Assembly: GCF_001021385.1 (NCBI RefSeq)
Contig: NZ_CP011773.1
Coordinates: forward strand, 1,612,001 to 1,676,000
DNA length: 64,000 bases
Source of the DNA: Mycobacterium sp. EPa45
GTDB lineage: Bacteria > Actinomycetota > Actinomycetes > Mycobacteriales > Mycobacteriaceae
Reading direction: 5' to 3'
Every line of letters begins with the position of its first letter. The first letter of the stretch is position 1. The position numbers and the translations under genes were made by a program. Of this stretch, positions 54,389 through 63,910 are shown in pieces. The notes under the pieces were generated by a model, which worked only from the letters and a program-made list of their open reading frames with translations, did not search any database and was not told the DNA's origin.

Positions 54389-55470
54389 GTGAAATTGACC
54401 CGTCGAAAGTCGATGCGGTGGTGCTGGTCGGGGGAAAGGGCACCCGCCTGCGGCCGCTGACCGTGTCGGCGGCCAAACCGATGCTGCCGACCGCGGGGCT
54501 ACCGTTTCTGACTCATCTGCTGTCCCGCATCGCGGCCGCCGGCATCGAACACGTCATCCTCGGCACCTCGTTCAAGGCGGCGACGTTCGAGAACGAGTTC
54601 GGCGACGGGTCCAAGCTCGGCCTGCAGATCGAGTACGTCGTCGAGGATCAACCGATGGGCACCGGCGGCGGGATCGCCAACGTGATTCCGAAGCTGCGCA
54701 ACGACACGGTGATGGTGTTCAACGGTGACGTGCTGTCCGGCATGGACCTGCGCCAGATGTTGTCCAGCCACCACGAGTCGCAGGCAGATCTGACCCTGCA
54801 TCTGGTGCGCGTCAGCGATCCGCGGGCGTTCGGCTGCGTGCCCACCGACGCCGACGGTCGCGTGGAAGCGTTCCTGGAGAAGACCGAAGATCCGCCGTCG
54901 GATCAGATCAACGCAGGCACCTACATCTTCAAGCGCGAGATCCTCGATCAGATCCCGCGCGGACGTGAGGTGTCGGTGGAGCGCGAGGTGTTCCCGGCCC
55001 TGCTGGCCGAGGGGGTGAAGGTCTGCGGCTATGTCGACGCCAGTTACTGGCGGGACATGGGCACGCCGGAGGACTTCGTCCGCGGCTCGGCCGATCTGGT
55101 TCGTGGACTCGCGCCGTCCCCGGCGCTCGGCGGACGGCGCGGAGAATTCCTGGTGCACGACGGTGCTTCGGTGTCGGCCGGCGCGGTGATGGTCGGCGGG
55201 ACGGTGGTCGGTCGCGGCGCGGAGATCGGCCCTGGCGTCCGGTTGGACGGCGCGGTCGTCTTCGACGGGGCGCACATCGAGGCGGGTTCGGTCGTGGAGC
55301 GTTCGATCATCGGCGCCGGAGCCCGCATCGGACCGCGTGCGTTACTGCGTGACGCCATCATCGGCGACGGCGCGAACATCGGCGCGCGCTGCGAACTCCT
55401 GCGCGGTGCGCGGGTGTGGCCGGGAGTTGTCATCCCGGACTGCGGGGTTCGCTACTCGTCCGACATCTAG
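54385..55470 (+). CDS. manB: Mannose-1-phosphate guanylyltransferase
   Basis: A 361-residue protein. The N-terminal nucleotidyltransferase has LVGGKGTRLRPLTVSAAKPM and VFNGDVLSG; the C-terminal third is a left-handed beta-helix of hexapeptide repeats (from about residue 255, VHDGASVSAGAVMVGG onward). It is the orthologue of Rv3264c, named manB there (earlier rmlA2), and would make GDP-mannose from the products of the mutase and ManA encoded further right. The start is GTG at 54385. The 3' end overlaps the convergent NUDIX gene by 4 bp. Confidence 0.92.
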   Translation: MSEIDPSKVDAVVLVGGKGTRLRPLTVSAAKPMLPTAGLPFLTHLLSRIAAAGIEHVILGTSFKAATFENEFGDGSKLGLQIEYVVEDQPMGTGGGIANVIPKLRNDTVMVFNGDVLSGMDLRQMLSSHHESQADLTLHLVRVSDPRAFGCVPTDADGRVEAFLEKTEDPPSDQINAGTYIFKREILDQIPRGREVSVEREVFPALLAEGVKVCGYVDASYWRDMGTPEDFVRGSADLVRGLAPSPALGGRRGEFLVHDGASVSAGAVMVGGTVVGRGAEIGPGVRLDGAVVFDGAHIEAGSVVERSIIGAGARIGPRALLRDAIIGDGANIGARCELLRGARVWPGVVIPDCGVRYSSDI

Positions 55471-56015
55471 CTCCGCGAGCGGCCGACGGCCACCAGGTGT
55501 TCGACTGCGGCATCGGTGCCGTCGGGCAGCGCGTCGACGGGCCACCACCGCAAGTCCAGTGACTCGTCACTGATCGCGATGTGCGCATCGTCGGGCGCAC
55601 GGGCGATGAACTGCAGATCCAGATGGCGCGTGGGCACTCCCAGTGAGCAGGTGAGTGCGTGAACGTGGATGGCGCCCAACGACGCGTCGAGGCGCAGGCC
55701 CTCGATCCCGGACTCTTCGGTCGCCTCACGCATCGCGGCGGCGACGATGTCGGTGTCGGAGTCCTCGCAGTGCCCACCGAGCTGAACCCAGCGCCCCAAT
55801 CGTGGATGCAGGGTCAGCAACACTTGGTCGCCGGCATAGTTGAGCACCAACGCGGAAGCGGTGATATGGCCTGGAACGCAGGCCCGCTCGCAGGCGTCGG
55901 TGCGGGCAAGCAAGAAGGCCAAGACGGCTTGGCGCAACGCATCCTGGCCGGCGTCGGGCACGTCCCAGTCCGTCAGCAACTCGATCGCCGATTCGCGGAC
56001 ACCCAGGTACGTCAC
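55467..56015 (-). CDS. NUDIX hydrolase
   Basis: A 182-residue protein. The Nudix box [26 protein letters not shown] is complete in outline (G-x5-E-x7-REUxEExGU, residues about 77-100). Substrate is unknown. The last bases overlap the manB stop, and the ATG at 56015 overlaps the stop of fbiB (ATGA), so it is the third gene of the fbiA-fbiB-NUDIX unit. Confidence 0.9.
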   Translation of the reverse strand: MTYLGVRESAIELLTDWDVPDAGQDALRQAVLAFLLARTDACERACVPGHITASALVLNYAGDQVLLTLHPRLGRWVQLGGHCEDSDTDIVAAAMREATEESGIEGLRLDASLGAIHVHALTCSLGVPTRHLDLQFIARAPDDAHIAISDESLDLRWWPVDALPDGTDAAVEHLVAVGRSRS

Positions 56016-57385
56016 CGCCGCACCAGCAGATCACCGACCGGCGGCGGGTCGCGAGGCGCGGGGGGCTCGACCGGATAGCCGATCGCGACCGCACCCAGCG
56101 GCTCCCAATCCGGCGGCAGGTCAAGGGTTTCGCGGACAAGCTCGGCGGCGAAGATGGTCGAGCCGATCCAGCAGCTGCCGACTCCGCGCACGGCCAGCGC
56201 GACCAGGAGGGCCTGCACCGCCGCGCCGACCGCGACGGTGAACATCGTGTGTTCGGCCTCGGTGCGAGCCGGGTCGGGATAGTCGTGCGCGCCCTCGGGC
56301 ACCAGGAACGGGATGACGACCTCGGGCGCGTCATAGAGGATTTGGCCGCGGGCTACGCGACGTTCGACGGCATCGGCCGGCTTGCCGTCACCGCTCAGGT
56401 CGGCACGCCAGGCGTCCTTCATCCGGTCCAGTAGTGCGGTGCGACGCATCCGGTCCTGCAACCACACGAACCGCACCGGTCGCGTGTGATGGGGAGCCGG
56501 TGCGGTGAGCGCCTCGGCGACCGCCGCCTCGATGAGTGTGGGATCGACCGATTCGGCCGCGAACTGGCGCACCGAGCGGCGCAACAGTTGGGCCTGACGG
56601 CGGCCGAGTTCCAGCGACTCGGCGGTGCCCAGCCAGAACAGGTCGTCCTCACCGCCGCGCAGCAGCCGTGCGGCGGTGGAGCCGTCATCGTCGAGCTCGA
56701 GGCCGCGGACCACCGCGACCGGTACCGCGGTCAGTTTGCCCTTCACAAGGTCTGCGGCGGCGGCGATTTCATCGGCGACGGCTACCTCGGTGACCAACAG
56801 TTCGTTGCCATGCCGGTCGACGGCGCCGGCGTAACCGTAGAGAACCGGCAGTCCGGCCGAACCGATTGCGGCGTCGGTCTGCCCGTTACGCCAGGCGCGG
56901 CCCATCGTGTCGGTGACGAGTACCGCGACAGTCACACCCAGCCGCTCGTGCAGTGCCCTGCGCAGTGCGGCAGCGCTTCCGTCGGGATCGACCGGTAGCA
57001 GGGCCAATTCGGTAGACCCGACGTTCGAACCGTCGACGCCCGCGGCCGCCTGCACGATGCCGTTGCGGTTCTCGGTGATCAGCGTGCGGCCCTTGCGGGC
57101 CAGCACTCGCACCGCCTCCCTGTCGATGAGTCTGCGGCGCAGTGCATCCCGTTCGTCGGGATCTGCGGGTGCGGCGACAATGCGGCCCTCACATTTGGAC
57201 ATCACCTTGCTGGTGACCACGACGATGTCGCCGTCGCGCAACCAGGGGGCGGCTGTGATGAGGGCGGCGGCAAGATCGTCGCCGGGGCGGAACTCCGGAA
57301 GTCCGGGCACCGGCAGGATTTCGACGGGAGCCGCGGAACCGTGGTCGCCGCCGGGCGGCGCCGTTGGACTCGAGCCGACTGTCAC
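56012..57385 (-). CDS. fbiB: Coenzyme F420:L-glutamate ligase / dehydro-F420 reductase FbiB
   Basis: A 457-residue two-domain protein. Residues about 20-250 are the glutamate ligase (CofE): [52 protein letters not shown]. Residues about 260-457 are the FMN/nitroreductase domain ([29 protein letters not shown]). It attaches glutamates to F420-0 and, with FMN, reduces dehydro-F420. The GTG start overlaps the fbiA stop (GTGA). A longer frame is open upstream into fbiA and was not used. Confidence 0.95.
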   Translation of the reverse strand: MTVGSSPTAPPGGDHGSAAPVEILPVPGLPEFRPGDDLAAALITAAPWLRDGDIVVVTSKVMSKCEGRIVAAPADPDERDALRRRLIDREAVRVLARKGRTLITENRNGIVQAAAGVDGSNVGSTELALLPVDPDGSAAALRRALHERLGVTVAVLVTDTMGRAWRNGQTDAAIGSAGLPVLYGYAGAVDRHGNELLVTEVAVADEIAAAADLVKGKLTAVPVAVVRGLELDDDGSTAARLLRGGEDDLFWLGTAESLELGRRQAQLLRRSVRQFAAESVDPTLIEAAVAEALTAPAPHHTRPVRFVWLQDRMRRTALLDRMKDAWRADLSGDGKPADAVERRVARGQILYDAPEVVIPFLVPEGAHDYPDPARTEAEHTMFTVAVGAAVQALLVALAVRGVGSCWIGSTIFAAELVRETLDLPPDWEPLGAVAIGYPVEPPAPRDPPPVGDLLVRR

Positions 57386-58383
57386 GGCATCACACCCGTG
57401 AGTGCCAGCCCGGCACGAACCATCTCGGCGGTGGCCGTCGGGTCGGACATCAGCAGGGGTACCGATTTGACGGTGATTCCCGGGATTTCGGCGTGGTCGC
57501 CCTCGGAGACCATCCAGTAGTCCAGGATCCCGGTCGCCGACCGTGCGCCGTAGTGATGGGCGACGGCCTGTGAGGAGGTTTCCACCCCGATCACCGACAG
57601 GCATTCGTCGGCCATGCCGCGCAACGGCTTTCCGCCGATGATGGGGGAGTAGCCGATGACCGGGGCTGGTGTGGAGCGCAGCGCCGCGCGCACGCCGGGG
57701 ATCGCCAGGATTGCACCGATGCTCACCACCGGGTTCGACGGCGCCAAGATCACGACGTCGGCGTCGGTGATCGCGTCCACGACACCGGGTCCGGCAGTGG
57801 CGTTTTCGGAGCCCACGAACGCGAAGCTGTGAGTGGTCACCTGGGCGCGATAACGCACCCACCACTCCTGGAAGTGAATGGCCTTGCGGTCGCCGGTGTC
57901 CGGATCGTCGATCACCACATGGGTTTCGCACCGGTCGTCGCTCGCGGGGAGCAGGGTGGCGCCGGGAGTCCAGCGGTGGCACAGCGCCTCGGTCACCTGG
58001 GACAGCGGATATCCGGCGCGCAGCATTTGGCTTCGCACCAGATGCGTGGCCAGATCCCGGTCGCCCAACCCGAACCAATCCGGTTGCACGCCGTAGGCCG
58101 CCAATTCCTCTTTGGCATGCCACGTCTCGTTGCGATGTCCCCAGCCACGCTCGGGGTCGATACCTCCACCTAAGGTGTACATGCAGGTGTCAAGGTCGGG
58201 ACAGATGCGCACGCCGTGCATCCACGCGTCGTCGCCGATGTTGACCACGGCGGTCAGCACGTGATCAAGATCGCCTGTGGCTCCGGAAATTTGGCGGGCG
58301 AACTGGCCCAGTCCGAGCAGTCGCTGCACTCCCAGCAGGAAGCGGGCGCCCCCGACGCCGCCGACCAGAACGGTGATCTTCAC
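57382..58383 (-). CDS. fbiA: Phosphoenolpyruvyl/2-phospho-L-lactate transferase FbiA
   Basis: A 333-residue CofD-family enzyme. [38 protein letters not shown] and [20 protein letters not shown] are invariant. It joins the phosphoenolpyruvyl (or lactyl) moiety to Fo to make dehydro-F420-0. The GTG at 58383 gives the family start. Its promoter must lie in 58384-58682, shared with divergent whiB2. Confidence 0.95.
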   Translation of the reverse strand: MKITVLVGGVGGARFLLGVQRLLGLGQFARQISGATGDLDHVLTAVVNIGDDAWMHGVRICPDLDTCMYTLGGGIDPERGWGHRNETWHAKEELAAYGVQPDWFGLGDRDLATHLVRSQMLRAGYPLSQVTEALCHRWTPGATLLPASDDRCETHVVIDDPDTGDRKAIHFQEWWVRYRAQVTTHSFAFVGSENATAGPGVVDAITDADVVILAPSNPVVSIGAILAIPGVRAALRSTPAPVIGYSPIIGGKPLRGMADECLSVIGVETSSQAVAHHYGARSATGILDYWMVSEGDHAEIPGITVKSVPLLMSDPTATAEMVRAGLALTGVMP

Positions 58384-58682
58384 ACCGACCGACACTAGGC
58401 GGTCGGCCCTCTCGGCGACGCACGCGGTCACGATCGGGTCACTCTCAAGACACGCCGGGGCATCGACTCGCCGGATTTTCCAAGGAAAATGGTATTAATT
58501 TCGGTTCATTCGCTTGCGCGAAGCACCTTCGAAGTGTCTAATCACATCAGTGTCATTTCCCGGTCGGACCAGCCGGTTTCGGTGTCTCAGACCGCGATTC
58601 GACCAAGTGTTCGAACGAGTTGGGCACACTTCAATAGTGGGCGACATGCAAAAGATCTACGAAACCAGGTGAGGAGGCGGAA
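58384..58682. promoter_or_regulatory. 299-bp divergent regulatory region, fbiA / whiB2
   Basis: No gene is seen. ATTTTCC (58475-58481) and GGAAAAT (58484-58490) form a 7-bp inverted repeat with a 2-nt gap, next to an AT-rich run (GGTATTAATTT). GTTCGAAC, a palindrome, lies near 58609-58616. The whiB2 ribosome site GGAGG is just before its ATG. Confidence 0.5.
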
Positions 58683-59042
58683 ATGTCCTATGAGCACGTC
58701 ATCGGCGCGATGGGGATGCCGCAGTCCATTCCCGGATCGCAGACGATGGGGGTAATGGCACGCGCTCACTTGAGTTTGGTGCCAGACCCGATCATCGATG
58801 CGACCCCGGAGTCAATCGACGAGGAGGACCAGTGGCAGGAGCGCGCGCTGTGCGCGCAGACCGATCCTGAAGCGTTCTTCCCCGAAAAGGGTGGTTCCAC
58901 CCGTGAGGCCAAGCGCATCTGCTTGGGCTGTGAAGTCAAGGACGCGTGCCTCGAGTACGCCTTGGCCAACGATGAGCGCTTCGGTATCTGGGGCGGGCTC
59001 TCCGAGCGGGAGCGTCGTCGCCTCAAGCGCGGCATCATCTAG
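58683..59042 (+). CDS. whiB2: WhiB2 iron-sulfur regulator
   Basis: A 119-residue WhiB protein. The four cluster cysteines are Cys57, Cys80, Cys83 and Cys89 (CLGCEVKDACLEYAL), followed by the G-W turn FGIWGGLSERER at 100-111 and a basic tail. WhiB2/WhmD is essential for cell division and septation in mycobacteria. The N-terminal 50 residues are longer than in small WhiBs, as is usual for WhiB2. GGAGG lies before the ATG. Confidence 0.96.
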   Translation: MSYEHVIGAMGMPQSIPGSQTMGVMARAHLSLVPDPIIDATPESIDEEDQWQERALCAQTDPEAFFPEKGGSTREAKRICLGCEVKDACLEYALANDERFGIWGGLSERERRRLKRGII

Positions 59043-59078
59043 TACGACATCTGACAAGACACCTAGTTCCATGACGAC

Positions 59079-59097
59079 GCGGGCCCTCGAGGCCCGC
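59079..59097. terminator. Bidirectional stem-loop terminator
   Basis: GCGGGCC (59079-59085) pairs with GGCCCGC (59091-59097) around CTCGA. GACGAC (59073-59078) and GTCGTC (59101-59106) add an outer stem with a 3-nt bulge. It lies between the convergent whiB2 and metallopeptidase-like genes and touches the stop codon of the latter. Confidence 0.7.
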
Positions 59098-59592
59098 TTA
59101 GTCGTCTTCGAGGCTCGGGTCGATGACTGACGGCTCGACCCCGAGATAAGTGGCCACCTGCGCGACCAGAATGTCGTGCAAGAGATCGGTCAGATCGATC
59201 GAGTCCTTGGCCCGCCGCTCGATCGGCTTGCGAAACAGCACTATTCGGGCGCGCGTCGAGTTACCGCGGACATCCACCCCGGCAGGAATCAGCCGGGCCA
59301 ATGCGATCGGCCCATCGGCCACCACCTCGGCCGGCCACTGCACACTGTCCGGATCCTTCGGCGCGATGCGCGGGATCTCGTCGACGGCAACGTCCAGGCC
59401 GGTGAGCCGTTGTTGCCAGCGCCGCTCGATCGGCTCGTAAGCCTCCAGCACCGCCATGTCGAATCGCTCCGCGCGACTGCGCCAGCCCGGCACCGTCGGA
59501 GGCAGCAACGGCCCCCGCATCTCACGCCCCCGGCGCGATCCCGGGCTGCCACCGGACCGGCCACCTCGCCGGGAGCTGCGGGAATCGGCCAC
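59098..59592 (-). CDS. Metallopeptidase-family protein with a lost zinc motif (Rv3259-like)
   Basis: A 164-residue protein. RSSRRGGRSGG is a basic tail, then RGPLLPPTVPGWRSRAERFD and VLEAYEPIERRW match the actinobacterial zincin-like family. The place of the HExxH motif reads LLHDILVAQVATYLGV, so zinc hydrolysis is not expected. The start is GTG at 59592 (VADSRSSRR), the usual beginning in mycobacteria; the frame is open far upstream, but there it opposes the DUF3499 gene. The position matches Rv3259. Confidence 0.8.
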   Translation of the reverse strand: MADSRSSRRGGRSGGSPGSRRGREMRGPLLPPTVPGWRSRAERFDMAVLEAYEPIERRWQQRLTGLDVAVDEIPRIAPKDPDSVQWPAEVVADGPIALARLIPAGVDVRGNSTRARIVLFRKPIERRAKDSIDLTDLLHDILVAQVATYLGVEPSVIDPSLEDD

Positions 59593-59682
59593 GGATGTGA
59601 TCGTAACGGTTGGGAATCGGCCGCCCGGCGGCTGCGCGTGTCCCCGGCCAACGTGTGAATGAACCGCGATAACCTCACGGAC

Positions 59683-60108
59683 GTGAATGTTCCTCGTCGC
59701 TGCTGCCGGCCTGGATGCCCCCACTATGCGGTGGCGACGCTGACGTTCGTCTACTCCGATTCCACTGCCGTCGTCGGCCCGCTGGCAACGTCCCGCGAAC
59801 CGCATTCGTGGGACCTGTGCATCGGTCATGCCAACCGGATCACCGCCCCGCGCGGTTGGGAGCTGGTTCGCCACGCCGGGCCGTTGCCGGAGTTCCCGGA
59901 CGAGGACGACCTCGTCGCGCTCGCCGACGCTGTGCGGGAAGGTCGCGAAGTGCCCGTGCGGGCACCGATCGCCGGTTTCTCCGATCCCAGCGGCGCCGCG
60001 CACGCGCCCGCGACGGGAACTCCGATCATGCCGTCGGCCGCACATCGACCCGCCACTGCCGGGCGCCGCCGTGGGCACCTGCGGGTACTGCCGGACCCCA
60101 CCGACTGA
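59683..60108 (+). CDS. DUF3499 family protein (Rv3258c-like)
   Basis: A 141-residue protein. VNVPRRCCRPGCPHYAVATL, FVYSDSTAVVGPLAT and SWDLCIGHANRITAPRGWEL are the family core, with Cys/His residues that could bind zinc; the C-terminus is disordered. I chose GTG at 59683 because the family begins there, and TAACCT at 59670-59675 would make a -10 for a leaderless mRNA. An in-frame ATG at 59659 is the alternative. Confidence 0.8.
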   Translation: MNVPRRCCRPGCPHYAVATLTFVYSDSTAVVGPLATSREPHSWDLCIGHANRITAPRGWELVRHAGPLPEFPDEDDLVALADAVREGREVPVRAPIAGFSDPSGAAHAPATGTPIMPSAAHRPATAGRRRGHLRVLPDPTD

Positions 60109-60185
60109 CGCGATAGCCGCTCTTGCCGGGAGCCCGGAACAGATAGGCTGGCGGCCAAGAGTCCCTCTCGGTCAGGAGATCTGTC

Positions 60186-61577
60186 ATGTCGAGGCCCGCC
60201 GACGCGGTTCGCCGTGTGATCAAGGCTTATGACCTGCGCGGGTTGGTCGGACGCGAGATCGACGACGCGTTCGTCTCCGACGTCGCCGCCGCGTTCGCCC
60301 GCCTGATCCGTGGGGAGGGCGGCGACCGGATCGCGATCGGTTACGACATGCGCGAGAGCTCGCCGGCACTGGCCGCGGCGTTCGCCGAGGGCGTCACCGC
60401 GCAGGGCCTCGATGTCGTGCGTATCGGGCTGGCGTCGACCGACCAGCTCTACTTTGCTTCCGGCTTCCTCGGCTGCGCCGGCGCGATGTTCACGGCGAGC
60501 CATAATCCGGCCGCCTACAACGGCATCAAGTTGTGCCGCGCCGGTGCCAAACCGGTCGGCGAGGAGACCGGCCTGGCAGTCGTCCGCGATGAGGTGATCG
60601 CCGGAGTGCCCGGCTATGACGGCCCGCGTGGGCAGGTGCGGGATCAGGATGTGCTGGCCGACTACGGCCAATTTCTTCGTTCGCTGGTCGACCTGGCCGA
60701 ACTGCGTCCGCTGCGGGTGGCCGTCGACGCCGGCAACGGCATGGCCGGGCACACCACGCCCGCGGTCCTCGGGCCCATCGAGTCGTTGACGGTACTGCCG
60801 TTGTTCTTCGAACTCGACGGTTCCTTCCCGAACCATGAGGCCAATCCGCTGGAGCCGGCCAATCTGGTCGACCTGCAGAAATTCGTGGTGGAGACCGGTG
60901 CCGACCTAGGCCTGGCATTCGACGGCGACGCCGATCGTTGTTTCGTCGTCGACGAACGTGGCGCCCCCGTTTCGCCGTCGGCGGTCACCGCGCTGGTCGC
61001 CGGCCGCGAACTGACCCGGGAGATCGGCGCGACGGTCATCCATAACCTGATCACCTCACGCGCGGTGCCCGAGCTGGTCGTCGAACGGGGCGGAACGCCA
61101 GTGCGTTCGCGCGTCGGCCACTCCTACATCAAGGCGCTGATGGCCGAGACCGGGGCGATCTTCGGTGGCGAGCATTCGGCCCACTATTACTTCCGCGACT
61201 TCTGGGGTGCCGACTCCGGCATGCTGGCCGCGCTGCACGTGCTCGCCGCACTCGGCGAACAGGACCGGCCGCTGTCGGAACTGATGGCGAACTACCAGCG
61301 TTACGAAGCCTCCGGGGAGATCAACTTCCGGGTGGCCGATGCGCCGATGTGCGTCGAATCGGTTCTGAAAACCTTTGGTCGCCAGACTGTTTCGCTGGAC
61401 CATCTGGATGGTGTGACGGTCGACCTCGGCGACGGCGCCTGGTTCAACCTGCGCACCTCCAACACCGAACCGCTGCTGCGGCTCAACGTCGAAGCGCGCA
61501 GCGTCGAGGAGATCGACGACATCGTCCGGCGGGTCTCCGAGGACATCGCGGCCCAGCCGAGTCAGGCGGCGCCATGA
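60186..61577 (+). CDS. pmmA: Phosphomannomutase/phosphoglucomutase
   Basis: A 463-residue alpha-D-phosphohexomutase. The phosphoserine loop TASHNPAAYNGIK has the catalytic Ser105; FDGDADRCFVVDE is the metal loop, GGEHSAHYYFRDF the sugar-binding loop, and RTSNTEPLLRLNVE the phosphate loop. It converts mannose-6-P to mannose-1-P (Rv3257c). AGGAG lies about seven bases before the ATG. The stop overlaps the next gene (ATGA). Confidence 0.94.
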   Translation: MSRPADAVRRVIKAYDLRGLVGREIDDAFVSDVAAAFARLIRGEGGDRIAIGYDMRESSPALAAAFAEGVTAQGLDVVRIGLASTDQLYFASGFLGCAGAMFTASHNPAAYNGIKLCRAGAKPVGEETGLAVVRDEVIAGVPGYDGPRGQVRDQDVLADYGQFLRSLVDLAELRPLRVAVDAGNGMAGHTTPAVLGPIESLTVLPLFFELDGSFPNHEANPLEPANLVDLQKFVVETGADLGLAFDGDADRCFVVDERGAPVSPSAVTALVAGRELTREIGATVIHNLITSRAVPELVVERGGTPVRSRVGHSYIKALMAETGAIFGGEHSAHYYFRDFWGADSGMLAALHVLAALGEQDRPLSELMANYQRYEASGEINFRVADAPMCVESVLKTFGRQTVSLDHLDGVTVDLGDGAWFNLRTSNTEPLLRLNVEARSVEEIDDIVRRVSEDIAAQPSQAAP

Positions 61578-62650
61578 GCGCTGCGCACGCCACCGTCGAT
61601 CTCGACGACACCGAGGGCTTGTTGGAAGCCGACCGTGACGGATTGCTGCGGGCCGCAGCGATGGCCGGCGCTCAGGTTCGGGCCACCGCAGCCGCTGTCG
61701 ACGAGGGTGGGTTGGCGCTGCTGTCGTCTGACTACCGGCCGCGGACCGTCATCTGGGTCGCCGGGCGCGGCGCGGCCGAGAGTGCGGGCTCGATGCTGGC
61801 CGCCACCCTCGGCGGGGTCGCCGGTGAGCCGATCGTGGTGGCGTCGGAATCGCCGCCCTGGATAGGCCCGCTCGACGTTCTCGTCGTGGCCGGAGACGAC
61901 GCCGGGGATCCGGCGCTGGTGACCGCCGCCGCGACGGCCGTCCGGCGCGGCGCCCGGGTGGTGGTGGCGGCCCCGTACGAGGGACCTCTTCGCGACGCGA
62001 CCGCCGGACGTACCGCGGTACTGGAGCCCCGGGTGTGGGCGCCCGACGAATTCGGGCTGAGCCGCTACCTGGCGGCCGGGCTCGCGACGTTGCAGGCCGT
62101 CGACCCGGCGCTGCAGACCGATCTGGCCAGCCTGGCCGACGAGCTCGACGCGGAGGCGTTGCGCAACAGCGCCGGTCGCGAAGTATTCACCAATCCGGCG
62201 AAAGCGTTGGCCGAGAAGATGTCTGGCCGGCAGGTGGTGCTCGCCGGTGACAACCCGGCCACCCTGGGGCTGGCCAGGCACGCCGCGGCGGTGTTACTGC
62301 GGCTGGCCGGGCAGGCGGTGGCCGCCGCCGGGCTCGCCGACGCCCTCGTCGCAGTACGTAGTGGGATCGCCAACCAGTTCGGCGATCCGGCGGACGCGTT
62401 GTTTCACGACGACGAGCTCGACGGCCCGCTGGCCAAGGGCCCGCGGGTGCTGGCGTTGACACTGCACGACGAACGTCCGGTGCTCGCCGCGCGAGTGAGC
62501 GGTCTGGACGGCGTCGATTTGGTCGGAGCCGAAGACATCGGGGAGGCGGGGTCGGTTCAGGCTCCGGCCGGGCGGCCGGAACAGCAGCTCGCCACGCTGG
62601 CCGTGCGATTACAGATGGCGGCGGTTTACCTCAGGTTGGTGGGGGGATAA
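61574..62650 (+). CDS. SIS-domain-like protein (Rv3256c-like)
   Basis: A 358-residue protein. Two lobes are seen, the first with VIWVAGRGAAESAGSML and LDVLVVAGDDAGDPALV, similar to sugar isomerase (SIS) domains of the PGI/PMI type. The C-terminal part, VRSGIANQFGDPADALFHDDELDG, is typical of the actinobacterial family. Catalytic residues cannot be confirmed. It is coupled to pmmA by ATGA, and manA follows in 7 bp, so it acts with mannose metabolism. Confidence 0.85.
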   Translation: MSAAHATVDLDDTEGLLEADRDGLLRAAAMAGAQVRATAAAVDEGGLALLSSDYRPRTVIWVAGRGAAESAGSMLAATLGGVAGEPIVVASESPPWIGPLDVLVVAGDDAGDPALVTAAATAVRRGARVVVAAPYEGPLRDATAGRTAVLEPRVWAPDEFGLSRYLAAGLATLQAVDPALQTDLASLADELDAEALRNSAGREVFTNPAKALAEKMSGRQVVLAGDNPATLGLARHAAAVLLRLAGQAVAAAGLADALVAVRSGIANQFGDPADALFHDDELDGPLAKGPRVLALTLHDERPVLAARVSGLDGVDLVGAEDIGEAGSVQAPAGRPEQQLATLAVRLQMAAVYLRLVGG

Positions 62651-62657
62651 CGTCACA

Positions 62658-63884
62658 GTGGAGTTGCTACGTGGTGCGATACGCACCTATGCATGGGGAT
62701 CTCGGACGGCCATCGCGGAATTCACCGGAAGACCCTCGCCGACAGCACATCCCGAAGCCGAGCTGTGGCTCGGCGCCCACCCTGGCGATCCGGCCTTTCT
62801 GGAAACTCCCGACGGTGAGACGTCTTTGCTCGCAGCGGTGCAATCGGATCCGGACGGCCAGTTGGGGCCGGCGGTGCGGGGTCGCTACGGCGATGTCCTG
62901 CCGTTCCTGGTGAAGGTGCTGGCCGCCGAGGAACCGCTCTCGCTGCAAGCTCATCCCAGCGCCGAGCAGGCCGTCGAGGGTTGCGTGCGGGAGGACCGCA
63001 TCGGCGTGCCGCTCAACTCGCCGATCCGGAACTACCGCGACCGCAACCACAAACCCGAACTACTGGTCGCACTAAGCGAATTCGATGCACTCGGCGGCTT
63101 TCGACCGGTCGCGCAAACGGTCGAGCTGATGCGTGCACTGGGAGTGCCGGACCTCGACCCGTTCATCGCATTGCTGACCGGGCAGCCCGATGCCGACGGC
63201 CTGCGCGCCCTGTTCACCACCTGGATCACCGCACCGCAGCCAGATCTGGACGTGCTGATCCCCGCGGTTCTCGACGGCGCGGTCGACTATGTGCGCTCCG
63301 GGGCAACGGAATTCGCCGACGAAGCCAAGACGTTGCTGGAGCTGGGGGAGCGTTATCCCGGTGATGCGGGCGTGTTGGCGGCCATGCTGCTCAATCGGAT
63401 CACACTCGCACCCGGTGAGGCGATCTTCATGCCGGCAGGCAACCTGCACAGTTACATCCACGGCGTGGGCATGGAGGTGATGGCCAACTCCGACAACGTG
63501 CTTCGTGGTGGCCTCACCCCCAAGCACGTCGACGTGCCCGAGCTGCTGCGGGTGCTGGATTTCCGGCCTGCCGACGAGGCGACACTGCGCGCGCCCACCC
63601 ATCGTGAGGGCATCGAACTGGTCTACGAGACCCCCGCACAGGAGTTCGCCACCTGCGTCCTCATGCTCGACGGCGACAATCTCGGTCACGAGATCGACGC
63701 TCCGTCCCGCCATGACGGTCCGCAGATCCTGGTCTGCACCGAGGGCTCAGTCGTCGTTCGTGCGAAGTCGGACGTGGTCAAGCTGGATCGCGGGTATGCA
63801 GCCTGGGTGGCCGCCGACGACGGTCCGATCAGGCTGGAGGCGACTGCGCCCGCCAAGCTGTTTCGGGCTACGGTTGGCATTTGA
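62658..63884 (+). CDS. manA: Mannose-6-phosphate isomerase
   Basis: A 408-residue type I isomerase, a zinc cupin. VLAAEEPLSLQAHPSAEQA (Gln, His), RNHKPELLVAL (Glu) and PAGNLHSYIHGVGMEVMANSDNV (His) supply the metal ligands. It converts fructose-6-P to mannose-6-P. The start is GTG at 62658. The three genes pmmA, SIS and manA form a mannose-supply operon. Confidence 0.95.
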   Translation: MELLRGAIRTYAWGSRTAIAEFTGRPSPTAHPEAELWLGAHPGDPAFLETPDGETSLLAAVQSDPDGQLGPAVRGRYGDVLPFLVKVLAAEEPLSLQAHPSAEQAVEGCVREDRIGVPLNSPIRNYRDRNHKPELLVALSEFDALGGFRPVAQTVELMRALGVPDLDPFIALLTGQPDADGLRALFTTWITAPQPDLDVLIPAVLDGAVDYVRSGATEFADEAKTLLELGERYPGDAGVLAAMLLNRITLAPGEAIFMPAGNLHSYIHGVGMEVMANSDNVLRGGLTPKHVDVPELLRVLDFRPADEATLRAPTHREGIELVYETPAQEFATCVLMLDGDNLGHEIDAPSRHDGPQILVCTEGSVVVRAKSDVVKLDRGYAAWVAADDGPIRLEATAPAKLFRATVGI

Positions 63885-63910
63885 GTAACTGAGCCTGGGG
63901 AGGACACCGA

